64,000 nucleotides of DNA from UBA4782 sp034429195 (GTDB taxonomy: Bacteria; Chloroflexota; Anaerolineae; Anaerolineales; Anaerolineaceae): contig DAOUGQ010000018.1 in NCBI GenBank assembly GCA_034429195.1, positions 124,001-188,000 of the forward strand. Reading direction: 5' to 3'. Numbering within the stretch: the first letter of the stretch is position 1; each line of letters starts with the position of its first letter. Below the pieces are notes generated by a model. It had not been told where the DNA came from. It worked only from the letters and a program-made list of their open reading frames with translations, and ran no database searches. This document shows positions 1 through 9,430 of this stretch, one piece after another. The translations under genes were made by a program, and so were the position numbers.

Positions 1-644
1 TCTGAAGTAACGATGGGTTTCAATGAAACGGAATCATTTTTTCTGTCGCATCTCCTCATTAATATTTCTTTTTCCTCGTTCACATTAGGGTACCCTATTG
101 AGAGGCGGATACAAAATCGATCAAGCTGTGCTTCTGGCAACGGGAAAGTCCCCTCATACTCGATTGGGTTTTGAGTTGCAATTACAATGAACGGATCCGG
201 AAGTTTCATGACCTCTCCCTCGAGGGAGACTTGATTTTCTTGCATGGCTTCCAATAAGGCAGATTGCGTTTTTGGAGATGCCCGATTGATCTCATCAGCC
301 AATAAGATTTGTGTAAAGAGTGGGCCTTTCCGTAAAATGAATTCATTATTCTTGCTGTTGTAGATGAATCCACCGGAAATATCGCCAGGTAGTAGATCAG
401 GTGTGAATTGGATCCTTTTGAATTCCATGCCAAAAACTCTGGCAAAACTATTGGCTATTAGCGTTTTTGCCAGTCCGGGGTAATCTTCAAGAAGAATGTG
501 TCCTCCTGAAATTAAAAAAGCTGCCATCATTTTTTGTAACACTTCGTGTTTACCAATCACTGCTTTTTCAACTTCAGCAATGATATTTGAACAGTTTAAG
601 GAAACATCTTTTACTGTCATTGATTGGGAATGAAAATCAATCAT
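1..644 (-). CDS. MoxR-family AAA+ ATPase, partial (C-terminus beyond window)
   Basis: The frame is open from the ATG at 644 to the window edge, giving about 214 residues of a protein normally near 320. A Walker A of the MoxR type (PGLAKT) follows GHILLED, then LADEINRASPKTQSALLEAM (Walker B plus the MoxR signature) and ATQNPIEYEGTFPLPEAQLD (sensor 1 region). MoxR ATPases are chaperone-like AAA+ proteins, usually encoded with DUF58 and membrane DUF4129 proteins, and here it is last in a minus-strand cluster with a DUF4129 gene. The start overlaps the stop of the upstream gene by 8 bases, which suggests translational coupling. The missing third should hold the AAA lid domain. Confidence 0.93.
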   Translation of the reverse strand, partial: MIDFHSQSMTVKDVSLNCSNIIAEVEKAVIGKHEVLQKMMAAFLISGGHILLEDYPGLAKTLIANSFARVFGMEFKRIQFTPDLLPGDISGGFIYNSKNNEFILRKGPLFTQILLADEINRASPKTQSALLEAMQENQVSLEGEVMKLPDPFIVIATQNPIEYEGTFPLPEAQLDRFCIRLSIGYPNVNEEKEILMRRCDRKNDSVSLKPIVTS

Positions 645-1203
645 GGTTAATCTCCAGATCCTTTTCCAGCGTATTGATTAATTCATTGACGCTTAATTCA
701 TATTTTTTCTTAAGTTTTTTTCTATAAAGATAAGAATACTTTAAAAATTTGTGAGCCTTTTTTGTTGAGGATGGAGCAATATCACTAAAATCATATTTAA
801 TTTCTTCACTTCCCTTATCTTGTTTTTCGTTGACCGATATCAAAATTGCGCGTAGATGGGATTCGATCTTTAATCTATATTCAAGATTATTTTCAGCAGA
901 TTTGAATAATTTGATCCAATAGGAAAGACGGTCATTGAGAAATGGATGTCTTTGATAAGCTGTTTGCGCACTTTTGTCTGAATTTTCAGGAACCAAGAAA
1001 AACACGATGATCGTAGCGAAAACTATCAAAAATCCCCAATATATTTTTTGATCAATAGCCTTTAGCACCTGAAAGAATAACCAGACAAGTTTTGTTATTG
1101 GCTCAAAGATATATTCATTGAGAAATGCCTGGTTGATGAACAGAATCGTTAATGCCGATGCTGATAGAAATAACAGAATCCAGGAAGGTCGCTTCTTCAT
1201 CAT
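637..1203 (-). CDS. hypothetical membrane protein in MoxR/DUF4129 cluster
   Basis: 188 residues with two likely membrane helices (about 8-25 and 54-72) and a charged, Lys-rich cytoplasmic C-terminal half. No named family is recognised. It sits between the DUF4129 gene (4-base overlap at 1200-1203) and moxR (8-base overlap), so the three are probably translated together. In related clusters this position often holds small membrane proteins that work with the MoxR ATPase. The role is inferred only from context. Confidence 0.7.
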   Translation of the reverse strand: MMKKRPSWILLFLSASALTILFINQAFLNEYIFEPITKLVWLFFQVLKAIDQKIYWGFLIVFATIIVFFLVPENSDKSAQTAYQRHPFLNDRLSYWIKLFKSAENNLEYRLKIESHLRAILISVNEKQDKGSEEIKYDFSDIAPSSTKKAHKFLKYSYLYRKKLKKKYELSVNELINTLEKDLEINHD

Positions 1204-2042
1204 TTCTTTCCCTGTTTTTTCAATGAATTACTATTTTGAATTGCTGTCAAGCACTCGATTGCAAGTATTTCATCACTAGGATCGATAGCTTTCTTCCCAT
1301 AACGAACTTTTTCAAAAAGTTGAGTCAATTGATGAATTGGAATGGATGGGATCCCCAAAGAAGTTAGAAGTACCTCAAATTCTCTTGGAGTTACATGCTC
1401 TTCGCGATTAACTCCTCGCCTGTCTTGTGCTATCTTTAGTAAATTCAGATAACAAGTTATGATCACATTATCTAGTTCTCCCCCATGCTTAATGGCATGA
1501 AGTGCAGAATCAACTTCAGCTGTAATTGAGTAATCTGTTAGTTTTCTATGATGCCAAAAAGAAACCATAACAAACACTATTACAATTACGCCCAGGAAGA
1601 GGGCATTTTTTACTATCCAAAACAAACTATCTGGAGGGTCGCCAACAGGGGAAGACTCACTTATTGAAGGTAAGGGGGGCTGCACAGGTTCGTTGATTTC
1701 CGTTGGAATTACCTCTGGCGTTCCATCTGAGACTGTTCCTAAAATGAATACTAGCAACATAAAAGCAGCAATGATCGCACTTAATACCAGGAAAAGCCTA
1801 GTGTTTTCTTTGTTCTTTAAACCTAAATATATTAAGATCCCCAATATCAAGCTTCCCAATAACAATGTAGCAATAATGAAGGGCTTATTATCTGTCTGTC
1901 CATTAATCAGAATGTTTTCCCTTGCTGGTGGTTCGCTACCTTCGTTTCCTGCCTTATTGATCATCTGGGTTGATTCGATCCTGGGCAAAGGAACACCGGA
2001 TTTCAACTCAATTGAGGAAAGGCTGGAACCCAGGATAATCAA
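1200..2042 (-). CDS. DUF4129 domain membrane protein
   Basis: At least 280 residues with membrane helices near residues 54-76, 82-104 and 141-163. The cytoplasmic C-terminal region of about 110 residues carries VTPREFEVLLTSLGIP and a helical tail, typical of the DUF4129 domain found beside MoxR and DUF58 or transglutaminase genes. The first standard start in frame is the TTG at 2042. The frame, however, is open back to about 2112 and encodes KQNQQKAFLYLTIAIIGLII, a convincing signal anchor, preceded by a strong AAGGAAGG ribosome site near 2105-2112. The true start may be a non-standard ATT or ATC codon near 2088-2100. See the separate finding. Confidence 0.82.
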   Translation of the reverse strand: MIILGSSLSSIELKSGVPLPRIESTQMINKAGNEGSEPPARENILINGQTDNKPFIIATLLLGSLILGILIYLGLKNKENTRLFLVLSAIIAAFMLLVFILGTVSDGTPEVIPTEINEPVQPPLPSISESSPVGDPPDSLFWIVKNALFLGVIVIVFVMVSFWHHRKLTDYSITAEVDSALHAIKHGGELDNVIITCYLNLLKIAQDRRGVNREEHVTPREFEVLLTSLGIPSIPIHQLTQLFEKVRYGKKAIDPSDEILAIECLTAIQNSNSLKKQGKK

Positions 2043-2149
2043 TCCAATGATAGCTATTGTCAGGTATAAGAATGCTTTTTGTTGATTCTGTTTGATAGTT
2101 AGAATCCTTCCTTGAGCGAGAAATTATTCTCATATTATCGAATATCGAA

Positions 2150-2350
2150 TTACAAATATTTTCTCACAATTACCATAATCAAAGTGCTTATTGTTGTGAT
2201 CGTGGTATAAAACGAAAGTACGTTGACTGAGAGAATTGACCTTATAAGTGTCTCGATCCAACTTCCAAAGAGAACCCAGAAACCATAACCCAAAATACTC
2301 ATTAGAATTGACATGCAAACAAAAACAATCAATGCTAAAACTGCCTTCAT
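2150..2350 (-). CDS. small membrane protein, 66 aa
   Basis: The ATG at 2350 is preceded by a good AAGGAG ribosome site. The 66 residues are almost entirely hydrophobic, with two probable membrane helices (about 3-28 and 42-62) and a basic end (VRKYL). No family is recognised. It lies upstream of the DUF4129/MoxR cluster on the same strand and may be its first gene. The overlapping frame at 2130-2318 has no such ribosome site and is regarded as a shadow. Confidence 0.6.
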   Translation of the reverse strand: MKAVLALIVFVCMSILMSILGYGFWVLFGSWIETLIRSILSVNVLSFYTTITTISTLIMVIVRKYL

Positions 2351-2406
2351 TTCACTTTCTCCTTATTGGTTCTATTTCCACCAGGATAACAATAAGTTAA
2401 TCTAAA

Positions 2407-2685
2407 TTACCCGTTATCATTTCCTCCGCAATCCATTACATTCTTTTTGAAATTTTCATCACTTTCAATTTTTCTAACAGAAAGCAAGGTCAAATTAAGA
2501 TCCCGAATTTTGTTTAGAACCCCATGTAATCCTGCCGGATCGATATTTGTGTTCTTAAGTAAAAACATTCCATTTTCCAGATTCTCAATAGTCCATCCTT
2601 CAAAAAAATGTGACCAATAGGCTTCAAGATGGTCTTTTATGAGGATTTCGTAAGAATTTCCGGATTCTTTTTGGTATATCGTCAT
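2407..2685 (-). CDS. conserved small hypothetical protein, 92 aa
   Basis: An ATG at 2685 is preceded at good distance by AAGGGAAA, so it is preferred over the ATG 15 bases upstream. The protein is soluble, with the pattern DHLEAYWSHFFEGWTIENLE, then LHGVLNKIRDLNLTLLSV. This resembles a small conserved protein found in several Chloroflexota and other bacteria (a YW..WF...GL..LHG.L..IRDLGL.L.SV style). No biochemical function is known to me. It ends with an acidic, Asn-rich tail containing a single Cys. Confidence 0.65.
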   Translation of the reverse strand: MTIYQKESGNSYEILIKDHLEAYWSHFFEGWTIENLENGMFLLKNTNIDPAGLHGVLNKIRDLNLTLLSVRKIESDENFKKNVMDCGGNDNG

Positions 2686-2811
2686 TGTATTTCCCTTCAA
2701 ATGAATGATGTTTTCAAGATGCGATTATCATAGATGATTCGGGTATATTTTTCTTCTATCAAAAGATCAGTTTTTAAGTTTGGTTTATTTCTATAAGCCT
2801 TTTTTGGGCAT

Positions 2812-3078
2812 TTATGTATTCAAGGAAATTCCAAAGAACTGGATGAATATTCCAAGTAGAACCCCCATGATTACGCCCACCGGTAAGATGGTTAATATGC
2901 CAGCCAATACCCAATGATGCAACGCATTATCAAGGTTATTCATGGATAATGTTATTAGCCTGGATTTGAGATAGTAGTGTGAAAAAAAAAGGGAAAAACC
3001 TGTCAAACCTTCTTCAGTTCCTTTTAGCGAAGATTTATTTTCTATAATCCTAATGTAGATTTCAGGCATATTCTTCAA
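2812..3078 (-). CDS. possible small membrane protein
   Basis: An open frame of 88 codons. The C-terminal 45 residues look real: MNNLDNALHHWVLAGILTIL followed by a continuous hydrophobic stretch to the end. The N-terminal part is less protein-like, and no strong ribosome site precedes either the ATG at 3078 or the internal ATG near 2943. It could be a 44-residue membrane peptide starting at the internal ATG, or non-coding. It lies between two minus-strand genes and just before a hairpin terminator. Confidence 0.35.
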   Translation of the reverse strand: MKNMPEIYIRIIENKSSLKGTEEGLTGFSLFFSHYYLKSRLITLSMNNLDNALHHWVLAGILTILPVGVIMGVLLGIFIQFFGISLNT

Positions 3079-3118
3079 TTGAAAAAATCAGTTATTGAGT
3101 TGATATATTAACTAAAAG

Positions 3119-3148
3119 CCACCCATACTCAAGAATTGGGTGGTTTTT
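3119..3148. terminator. intrinsic terminator hairpin
   Basis: A perfect stem of CCACCCA (3119-3125) with TGGGTGG (3137-3143) and a loop containing CAAGAATT is followed by TTTTT on the plus strand. Read on the minus strand the stem is followed by CTTTTAG. It lies just past the end of the DUF6544-like gene and is best read as its terminator. The same stem and loop core recurs at 31519-31551. Confidence 0.7.
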
Positions 3149-3217
3149 AGTTTCAATGATTTGGAGAAGAAGAGAATATCTTTTCGGCAATATACTTTTA
3201 TATTATCACCTGATCAA

Positions 3218-4048
3218 TTAGTATCCTCTTTGTCGGATATAAGTACTCACATCCGTATTATAGATTAGTCTTTCTACTGTAAAATATGCCCAGGGCTTCC
3301 CCTGATCAAGCCACATCACTGAACCTGTTGAATTGATATTTGAACCATCAATTAGTTGTCCATGTTCGTTGCGGGCAATCCACAAAATTTTTGGTTTATC
3401 TTCACCAGATTCGCGATATCGCATGGCTTCCATGGTATCTAATAAACCAGTTTTGGGATCGAATCGAACAACAAAGTTTTCTTCCTTTTGCTCATAAGGA
3501 ACAAATAGCAATGCTGAGTTCTCATCGATGGCTTCCCAATGTACCCTTGAGTCGGTTATCCACAATGAAGGGAACCAGGTTGCTTCAGCCCATAGAGCCA
3601 GATTTGCACCTTGATTTGAGTTTTCATCGTCGTATAAAGTTGCCATGGGGCTTTCAAAGAAGCTGGCACCATCAAGATACCCTTCATTTACTTTCAAAAT
3701 TGGGATTCCATACAATGTAGCTTCAAAGTAATGGCGGTAATCCTTACCAGCATTATGCACAAAGATAAATCGAGCGGGAAGGGGGATGTCCATTGCTGGT
3801 TTCATAAGTCCACGTCCTTGTAGGATCACAGTCTCAATAACTGGAATTTGTTCACCATACACCGCACGATAAAACCGCTCTACAGGAGCAGGCAATCCGT
3901 CAGGCAATGGAATGGTTTTCATTTGAGGTATTTCACCAGAAAAATCGGGGAAAGATGCAGGTTTTATTTGCAAACCTATCCAGCCCAGAATAATGATTGC
4001 TACAACTACGCTGATTAAAATAAGTAAGATATTACGTACTATTATCAT
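3218..4048 (-). CDS. DUF6544-like membrane-anchored protein
   Basis: 276 residues with an N-terminal signal anchor (residues 5-27), then a soluble domain beginning LPAPVERFYRAVYGEQIPVI, with a later ALWAEATWFPSLWI segment and FDPKTGLLDTMEAMRYRE. This order resembles the DUF6544 family (DUF6544 is my recollection of the family name). No catalytic motif is obvious, and the function is unknown. An AGAGGAAAT ribosome site precedes the ATG. It is transcribed alone and ends before the hairpin at 3119-3148. Confidence 0.7.
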   Translation of the reverse strand: MIIVRNILLILISVVVAIIILGWIGLQIKPASFPDFSGEIPQMKTIPLPDGLPAPVERFYRAVYGEQIPVIETVILQGRGLMKPAMDIPLPARFIFVHNAGKDYRHYFEATLYGIPILKVNEGYLDGASFFESPMATLYDDENSNQGANLALWAEATWFPSLWITDSRVHWEAIDENSALLFVPYEQKEENFVVRFDPKTGLLDTMEAMRYRESGEDKPKILWIARNEHGQLIDGSNINSTGSVMWLDQGKPWAYFTVERLIYNTDVSTYIRQRGY

Positions 4049-4463
4049 ATTTCCTCTTTTTCTTACCTTGGCAGTTAAAAATACTTCAAAGTATTGAAGC
4101 CAAGTATGTTATCTTCCTTGTTTTCATTTTCCTTATCATAAAGGTTTACCGATACAAAAACGTTACAATAATCATTACATTAACCAACAGGTTCACTTCT
4201 CTTTCAATTTCGTCAATTTTTATACCCATATATAGAGATATCTACGTAAATCTCATAATTTGGTTTTGCTCGAATTCTTAAATTTCTCCTAACAATATTG
4301 TGAAACTTATTACTTAAAAATTTCTTTTATTTGACTTATTCAAACACATGATGGTAAACAGAATTATCCTCAAAGCATTTATAAAGAATGATATCTGCGA
4401 TCAGCATTTTTTGAAAGAACCACTACTCATGCATATTGATTTGATTCAATTGATGGGTAAAGC
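4049..4463. other. 415-bp AT-rich intergenic region
   Basis: Between the DUF6544-like gene and the end of the LuxR-type regulator. No open frame with a ribosome site, no tRNA-like cloverleaf and no clear terminator hairpin is visible. The short inverted repeat around 4083-4097 (ACTTCAAAGTATTGAAG style) is weak. The right part should hold the promoter of the minus-strand gene starting at 4048, but no convincing -35/-10 pair could be chosen. Confidence 0.5.
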
Positions 4464-7400
4464 CTAAACCAAACGCAGTTCTCTGGCTTTAGCAATTGCC
4501 TGGGTTCGATTTTTCACCTGAAGTTTATCTAGGATATGATGGACGTGGAATTTTACTGTTCCTTCGGATAGAACCAGTATCTGGGCAATTTCTTGATTGG
4601 TGAAGCCCATAGCAAGATATCGAAGCACTTCCATCTCACGTGATGTGATGGGTTCAATCAACCCTTTTTGGATTGAGTCTGAAGTAGATTGGTATTTAAA
4701 TTCCTTAATCAACTTCAAGGCATATTCTTTGTGATTTGATCTAGATTGTTGAAGATAATCAGAAATTAAATTATATGCCAATTCGCCAGTTTTTAAGAAA
4801 ATCCGTACATATTCACCTTCTTCCGCAAATTCAAGGCAATTATCTATGCCTTTTCTTGCATCCGAAACTTTTCCTTGCGAATAATGTACACACTCCTTAA
4901 GAAGCAATATTTCTACCAGAGAATTGATCCTTCCAGTATTCTGCGAACTTCCTTCAATCAGGGATAAAACGGATAAACAAGTATCATACCTCTCCGTTTG
5001 TTTATCAATTTTTGTTTTTTCCATCCAAACGCGTACCAACATAATCAACTGCATTTCCAGGTACTCATCAATAGCTTTCTCTTCTTTTTGAAGAGAATTA
5101 AGTTGTTTGGTCAGGTTAATAGACCACTGATCAATTTTTTCCCAATCCCCCTGAGAGAGCCAATAACTCACCCATGTTAGATCAACGAGGGTATGCACGT
5201 ACGGGGTCATAAGACGGTTTTTTCGTGCTTGCTCTGCTTTTTCAATGGCTTGCAGGCAGCCTTCATGATCACCCTGCGCGAGAAGTATTTGGGCAAGGCT
5301 GGTATATGCAGTTGCAATAATGTTATAGCTTGGCCACCATCTTGTGTATGCAATAGCCTGATTTGCATGGACAGCAGCTAATTCCAGTTTGTTTTGTTCA
5401 AACAGAATTAAACTCAAAAAAGCTTCCCCTCTGGAAAGGTTCCCTTGATCTTGAGAACCATGACCTTTCGCTACTTGTGTTGATTGGGCAAAGATATCAA
5501 CTGACTTCGGCAATTTCCCTACTAATCTTGTTGTTATTGCCAAATCTGACCAAATATCCCGTAGAATTGCTCCAGATTTAACCGCAAATTCAGTTGCTTT
5601 TGTCAAAAGCTCTATAGCATGGTGGAGATTTCCTAAATTCCGGTTTGCCCATCCTTCAACCCACAATAGAACAGCACGCTCTTTAAGCGCCATCTCTGGG
5701 ATTTCTTTTAAAGCCTTCTGTGTGTGATGTAATGCGCCATCAGGATCGCCAACGCAAATCGATTTTAGCCCTCGTAGAATCTCTATCATGGATCTACTTA
5801 CTGTTAGCTCTTCTTGAGATAAATTCAAGAATTGAGCCGCGTTTGCTTCTCCAACAGTTTCATAGGCAGAAGCAATAATCTCTTCAGCTTTATCAAGAAG
5901 TGGATCAACATGATCAATCAAGCCTGCTTGAGAATCGATTTCTGCAATTTGCACACATAGTTTTGGATATTTAAAAACCTCTTCTTGGGGAAGATGATCC
6001 AACCATTTTAAAACGGTTGCCATCTGTCCTTTATCCAGATATGTTTGCACATGAAGGCTGACAAGCCGGCAGGCATTTTGCCAATCTTTAGCAGTTATTG
6101 CATGGTTGATGGATTCTTCGACCCAACCATTTGCTTCAAACCAATTTGATGCACGCTTGTGAAGTGTGGGAATCAATTCTGGTGAAGTTTGCTCTAATCG
6201 AATTCGCAACAGATCTGAAAACAGATGATGGTAGCGATACCAGGTTCGATTGTCATCCAATGGGATAATGAATAGATTAGATTGCTCCAATTCTTTCAGA
6301 ATACTTTTTTCTCTACCTTGATATGCAGAATATTCCAATATAGGAGAAGTGCTACCGAGTTCTTGTTTGCTTTCTTGCACTATGACAGCTTCACATAACG
6401 GATCACATAATCTTTCCAAAATGGAAGTCTGTAATAAGAAAGCTTTTATCTCGAAAGATTGACGATTGAGAGCTTCTTCAGTGAGATAATCCAAAATAAA
6501 ACGATGGTTGCCAGAAAAAATATCAATGAACTGGGCAATATCTCCTCGGCCTTGCATAGAAATTGCAGCCATTTGTAATCCCGCTATCCAACCTTCTGTA
6601 CGATTATCCAGTTTGGTGATTTGTTCGGTTGTAAGCGAAAGATGGAATACATTATTTAGAAATAAAGCAGATTCTTCATCTGTAAAACGCAGGTCTTTTG
6701 CTCTGAGTTCATTTAATTGATTGCGACCACGCAACAGTGCCAGAGGGAGTGGGGGATCAGATCGCGTAGCAATTACAAGATGCACATTATTTGGAATGTG
6801 CTCGAGAAAAAATATTATGCCTTCATGGATGATTGGATTATTAATAAATTGATAGTCATCCAATACCAAGATCACTGATTGATGAAGTTCTTGTAATTCA
6901 TTGATCAATATGGATAATGGTCTGGTAGGCTGTAATGGTTGTGAGGATTCGAGCAGGTTACGTGTTTCTTCACCCAACTCAGGATGCACACTCTCGAAAG
7001 CTGCGGATAAATAGGTTAGAAAACGTGTCGGATCGTTATCATTTATATCCAAAGAAAGCCAACATACATTGCATGGAATTGACCTTTTCTCTTTTAGCCT
7101 TTTGTTGATCCATTCCGCAAGCAAGGTTGTTTTTCCATACCCTGCTGGTGCGCTTATTAATGTCAATGCACAATTGGAACCTTGATCAAGTCTATTAATT
7201 AAATGTGGTCGTGAAATTAAATCATTGCGCAATTGAGGAACAAAAAGTTTTAACTTGATAAGCGGTTCTCGAGAGATATTACCTGTAGGAAAAAATAGTT
7301 TAGACCCATTCTCGTCTTTGGATTTGTTAAATTCACCGGATTGGATTTTTTTCATCAAAGATACAGTTGCTGGTTCTGGGGATTGACCTAGCTCATCTTG

Positions 7401-8099
7401 TAACCAGCGTGAGCACTCATCAAATTGGTGTAAGGCTGCATTACGTTGACCGGCTTGCGTGTATATGTGCATAAGTAGTCGATGCGCAGTTTCATTCAAA
7501 CGATCCAATATGACCCAGTGACGAGCTCTTTCAATTGCTTTATCCCATTCTCCCAATGCAGAATATGCCTGAGCAAGTTTTTGCAGTATTGATATGAAAT
7601 CAGAAAGGTAACTTTCTCGTTGTATATATTGCCAATCATCGAATTCTGGACAATCTCGAAGGTTCAATCCTTCTAGAAAATCTCCCCTATAAAGTAGCAT
7701 TGATTTTTCAAGATTGCTTAAACAATCAGGGCACAATTCAAGTTCAGTATGATTGTGTGCTTTTACATTTGTAATCAACGAATGAAATTCATTGATATCT
7801 TGCCAGATTAATGCGTTTAAGCCCAGGCTGACAGTTTCTCGACTTGATTCCAATATATCAGATCCTAAAGTTTGTTTGATCGAGGAGAGAGTGCGACGGA
7901 GATTACCTAAGGCATGATACTGGTCATACTCTGGCCAGAAAAGCATAGCCAGATTCTCACGGGAAGTTGGTGTGGGGGAGAGACTGATATAAGCCAGTAA
8001 TGCAACAGCTTTGCGAGTCTCAAAATGGAGAGATTCATTGTTGCATTCGATTTTTGGCGAGCCAAACCAGAAAAATTTTGTTTGTTTCAACGAATTCAT
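4464..8099 (-). CDS. large MalT-like LuxR-family transcriptional regulator with BTAD domain
   Basis: About 1,211 residues (an ATG 7 codons upstream overlaps the probable -10 box, so 8099 is preferred). Order: a SARP/BTAD-like region with winged helix and TPRs (about 1-255); an STAND/NB-ARC-type ATPase starting KLKLFVPQLR with Walker A APAGYGKTT (about 317-325) and VILVLDDYQFI as Walker B; a long TPR region (about 620-1080); and a C-terminal LuxR helix-turn-helix (ITSREMEVLRYLAMGFTNQE ... VKFHVHHILDKL). MalT-type proteins couple ligand binding and ATP to oligomerisation and activation. It is divergent from a GH5 glycosidase, a plausible target. The ligand is unknown. Confidence 0.93.
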   Translation of the reverse strand: MNSLKQTKFFWFGSPKIECNNESLHFETRKAVALLAYISLSPTPTSRENLAMLFWPEYDQYHALGNLRRTLSSIKQTLGSDILESSRETVSLGLNALIWQDINEFHSLITNVKAHNHTELELCPDCLSNLEKSMLLYRGDFLEGLNLRDCPEFDDWQYIQRESYLSDFISILQKLAQAYSALGEWDKAIERARHWVILDRLNETAHRLLMHIYTQAGQRNAALHQFDECSRWLQDELGQSPEPATVSLMKKIQSGEFNKSKDENGSKLFFPTGNISREPLIKLKLFVPQLRNDLISRPHLINRLDQGSNCALTLISAPAGYGKTTLLAEWINKRLKEKRSIPCNVCWLSLDINDNDPTRFLTYLSAAFESVHPELGEETRNLLESSQPLQPTRPLSILINELQELHQSVILVLDDYQFINNPIIHEGIIFFLEHIPNNVHLVIATRSDPPLPLALLRGRNQLNELRAKDLRFTDEESALFLNNVFHLSLTTEQITKLDNRTEGWIAGLQMAAISMQGRGDIAQFIDIFSGNHRFILDYLTEEALNRQSFEIKAFLLQTSILERLCDPLCEAVIVQESKQELGSTSPILEYSAYQGREKSILKELEQSNLFIIPLDDNRTWYRYHHLFSDLLRIRLEQTSPELIPTLHKRASNWFEANGWVEESINHAITAKDWQNACRLVSLHVQTYLDKGQMATVLKWLDHLPQEEVFKYPKLCVQIAEIDSQAGLIDHVDPLLDKAEEIIASAYETVGEANAAQFLNLSQEELTVSRSMIEILRGLKSICVGDPDGALHHTQKALKEIPEMALKERAVLLWVEGWANRNLGNLHHAIELLTKATEFAVKSGAILRDIWSDLAITTRLVGKLPKSVDIFAQSTQVAKGHGSQDQGNLSRGEAFLSLILFEQNKLELAAVHANQAIAYTRWWPSYNIIATAYTSLAQILLAQGDHEGCLQAIEKAEQARKNRLMTPYVHTLVDLTWVSYWLSQGDWEKIDQWSINLTKQLNSLQKEEKAIDEYLEMQLIMLVRVWMEKTKIDKQTERYDTCLSVLSLIEGSSQNTGRINSLVEILLLKECVHYSQGKVSDARKGIDNCLEFAEEGEYVRIFLKTGELAYNLISDYLQQSRSNHKEYALKLIKEFKYQSTSDSIQKGLIEPITSREMEVLRYLAMGFTNQEIAQILVLSEGTVKFHVHHILDKLQVKNRTQAIAKARELRLV

Positions 8100-8111
8100 G
8101 GTTTGATAATC

Positions 8112-8117
8112 ATTATA
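8112..8117 (-). promoter_or_regulatory. -10 box of the LuxR-type regulator
   Basis: On the minus strand TATAAT lies 12 bases before the preferred ATG at 8099, placing the transcript start about 5 bases before the start codon. No Shine-Dalgarno is seen. The -35 is not convincing. The box falls inside the longer open frame, which is why the later ATG is chosen. Confidence 0.45.
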
Positions 8118-8380
8118 CATGGAAAAGATTGTGCAAATATTATGTTGACAATGAAACGAGATATTGCTAGTGAATTGACATCAACATTTATTTGGAGGAA
8201 TTGGACGAATTTGTTTATCTGGTAAATATTCAGGGAAACATCCTTAGCAAATTTTTGATTATCTCAGTAGATTTGCCATAGAATTCTAAATTATGGTACA
8301 GAAATTGTCATGAAAATGTAACGCCCTCGTTATAAGATAAAGATATTCAAAAAGCCTGATCTACAAAGGAGAAAAAGAAG

Positions 8381-9430
8381 ATGAGTAAAAAAGGCAAAAC
8401 GATCGTATTCTCAGTAACGGGAGCGCTTCTTTTTTGTTTAGCTTTTTTTCTACTCGCATCGCAATTTGGAAGTTTTACTATCAGGCTACCTGTTCGTCAT
8501 AAATCTTATTTTTACGATAACAAAGTTACACAAATTCCATCAATGCTGAACGTAAGTGAAAATCACATCCTTAACGCAGATGGAAAGGAAATAATTTTGA
8601 AAGGTGTTATGACACCAGATCCAGCAGTTTTGATGGGACGAGACAAGTTCGATAAGGAATTTTTTCATGGGATACAAGAATTGAACGCCAATGTAATAAG
8701 GATCCCTGTTCATCCAGAGGAATGGGTCAAAGACAAAGATTATTTGTGGCGCTATCTTGCACCAATCGTTAACTGGGCAGGTGAAATGAACATGTACGTT
8801 ATCATTGATTGGCATTATATAGGAAATGTTGCTACAGGTGCTGGATCGCAAATGCCAGATATTGATATAGAACCGAAAAAGTTGACTTTAGAATTCTGGC
8901 GATTGATCGCAACTTATTTCAGAGATGCTCCAAATGTCATTTTTGAGATATTCAATGAGCCACAAAGTATTGAAGCCATTGACTGGCATAAAAATGCATC
9001 TGAGATTGTTCAAGTCATTCGTGAGCAAGGTGCCGGGCAGATGATCATTGTTGGGGGTATCGATTTTGGTAAAGATCTGTCCTGGGTTATTGAGAGCCCA
9101 ATAGTTGCGGAGAATATTGCATACGCATCACATATTTACCCTGCACATTCCAGTTATTCGTATGATCATTGGTTTGGAGATGTAGCAAAAGAATACCCGG
9201 TACTTATCACTGAATGGGGATTCATGGACGAAAATAGAAATGAAGGACCTTCATATTTGTCTGGTAATGAAGAAACATACGGGAAGCCTTTACTTGATTA
9301 TCTGGAAGTTCGTGATATTGGTTGGATCGCATGCTGGTATGACGACGAATGGTTGCCCCCAATGTTCATGGAAGGGTGGGAAGGGTATACGAAAAGTGGA
9401 GAGTTTATAATTAAGGAGTTAAAAGAATAG
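8381..9430 (+). CDS. glycoside hydrolase family 5 (cellulase-type), membrane-anchored
   Basis: 349 residues with a signal anchor (about 8-29) followed by a GH5 (beta/alpha)8 catalytic domain. IIDWHY (about 141-146), FEIFNEPQ with the acid/base Glu at 193, SHIYPAH and LITEWGF with the nucleophile Glu at 278 are all present, so the enzyme looks active on beta-glucan or beta-mannan type substrates outside the cytoplasm. There is no carbohydrate-binding module. The ribosome site is AAAGGAG. It is transcribed alone, divergent from the MalT-like regulator, which may control it. The exact substrate cannot be told from the sequence. Confidence 0.93.
   Translation: MSKKGKTIVFSVTGALLFCLAFFLLASQFGSFTIRLPVRHKSYFYDNKVTQIPSMLNVSENHILNADGKEIILKGVMTPDPAVLMGRDKFDKEFFHGIQELNANVIRIPVHPEEWVKDKDYLWRYLAPIVNWAGEMNMYVIIDWHYIGNVATGAGSQMPDIDIEPKKLTLEFWRLIATYFRDAPNVIFEIFNEPQSIEAIDWHKNASEIVQVIREQGAGQMIIVGGIDFGKDLSWVIESPIVAENIAYASHIYPAHSSYSYDHWFGDVAKEYPVLITEWGFMDENRNEGPSYLSGNEETYGKPLLDYLEVRDIGWIACWYDDEWLPPMFMEGWEGYTKSGEFIIKELKE

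Noticed and set aside
1693..2085. 130-codon plus-strand frame antisense to the DUF4129 gene
   Set aside because: It is a mirror of the hydrophobic segments of the true gene; no ribosome site and no recognisable domain.
2130..2318. 62-codon minus-strand frame overlapping the small membrane protein at 2150-2350
   Set aside because: No ribosome site, hydrophilic and His/Asn-rich content unlike a real protein; the overlapping frame has AAGGAG and clear membrane helices.
8155..8210. TTGACA boxes and a GGAGGAA sequence between the LuxR-type and GH5 genes
   Set aside because: No matching -10 at proper distance and the ribosome-like site leads into a frame ending within a few codons.
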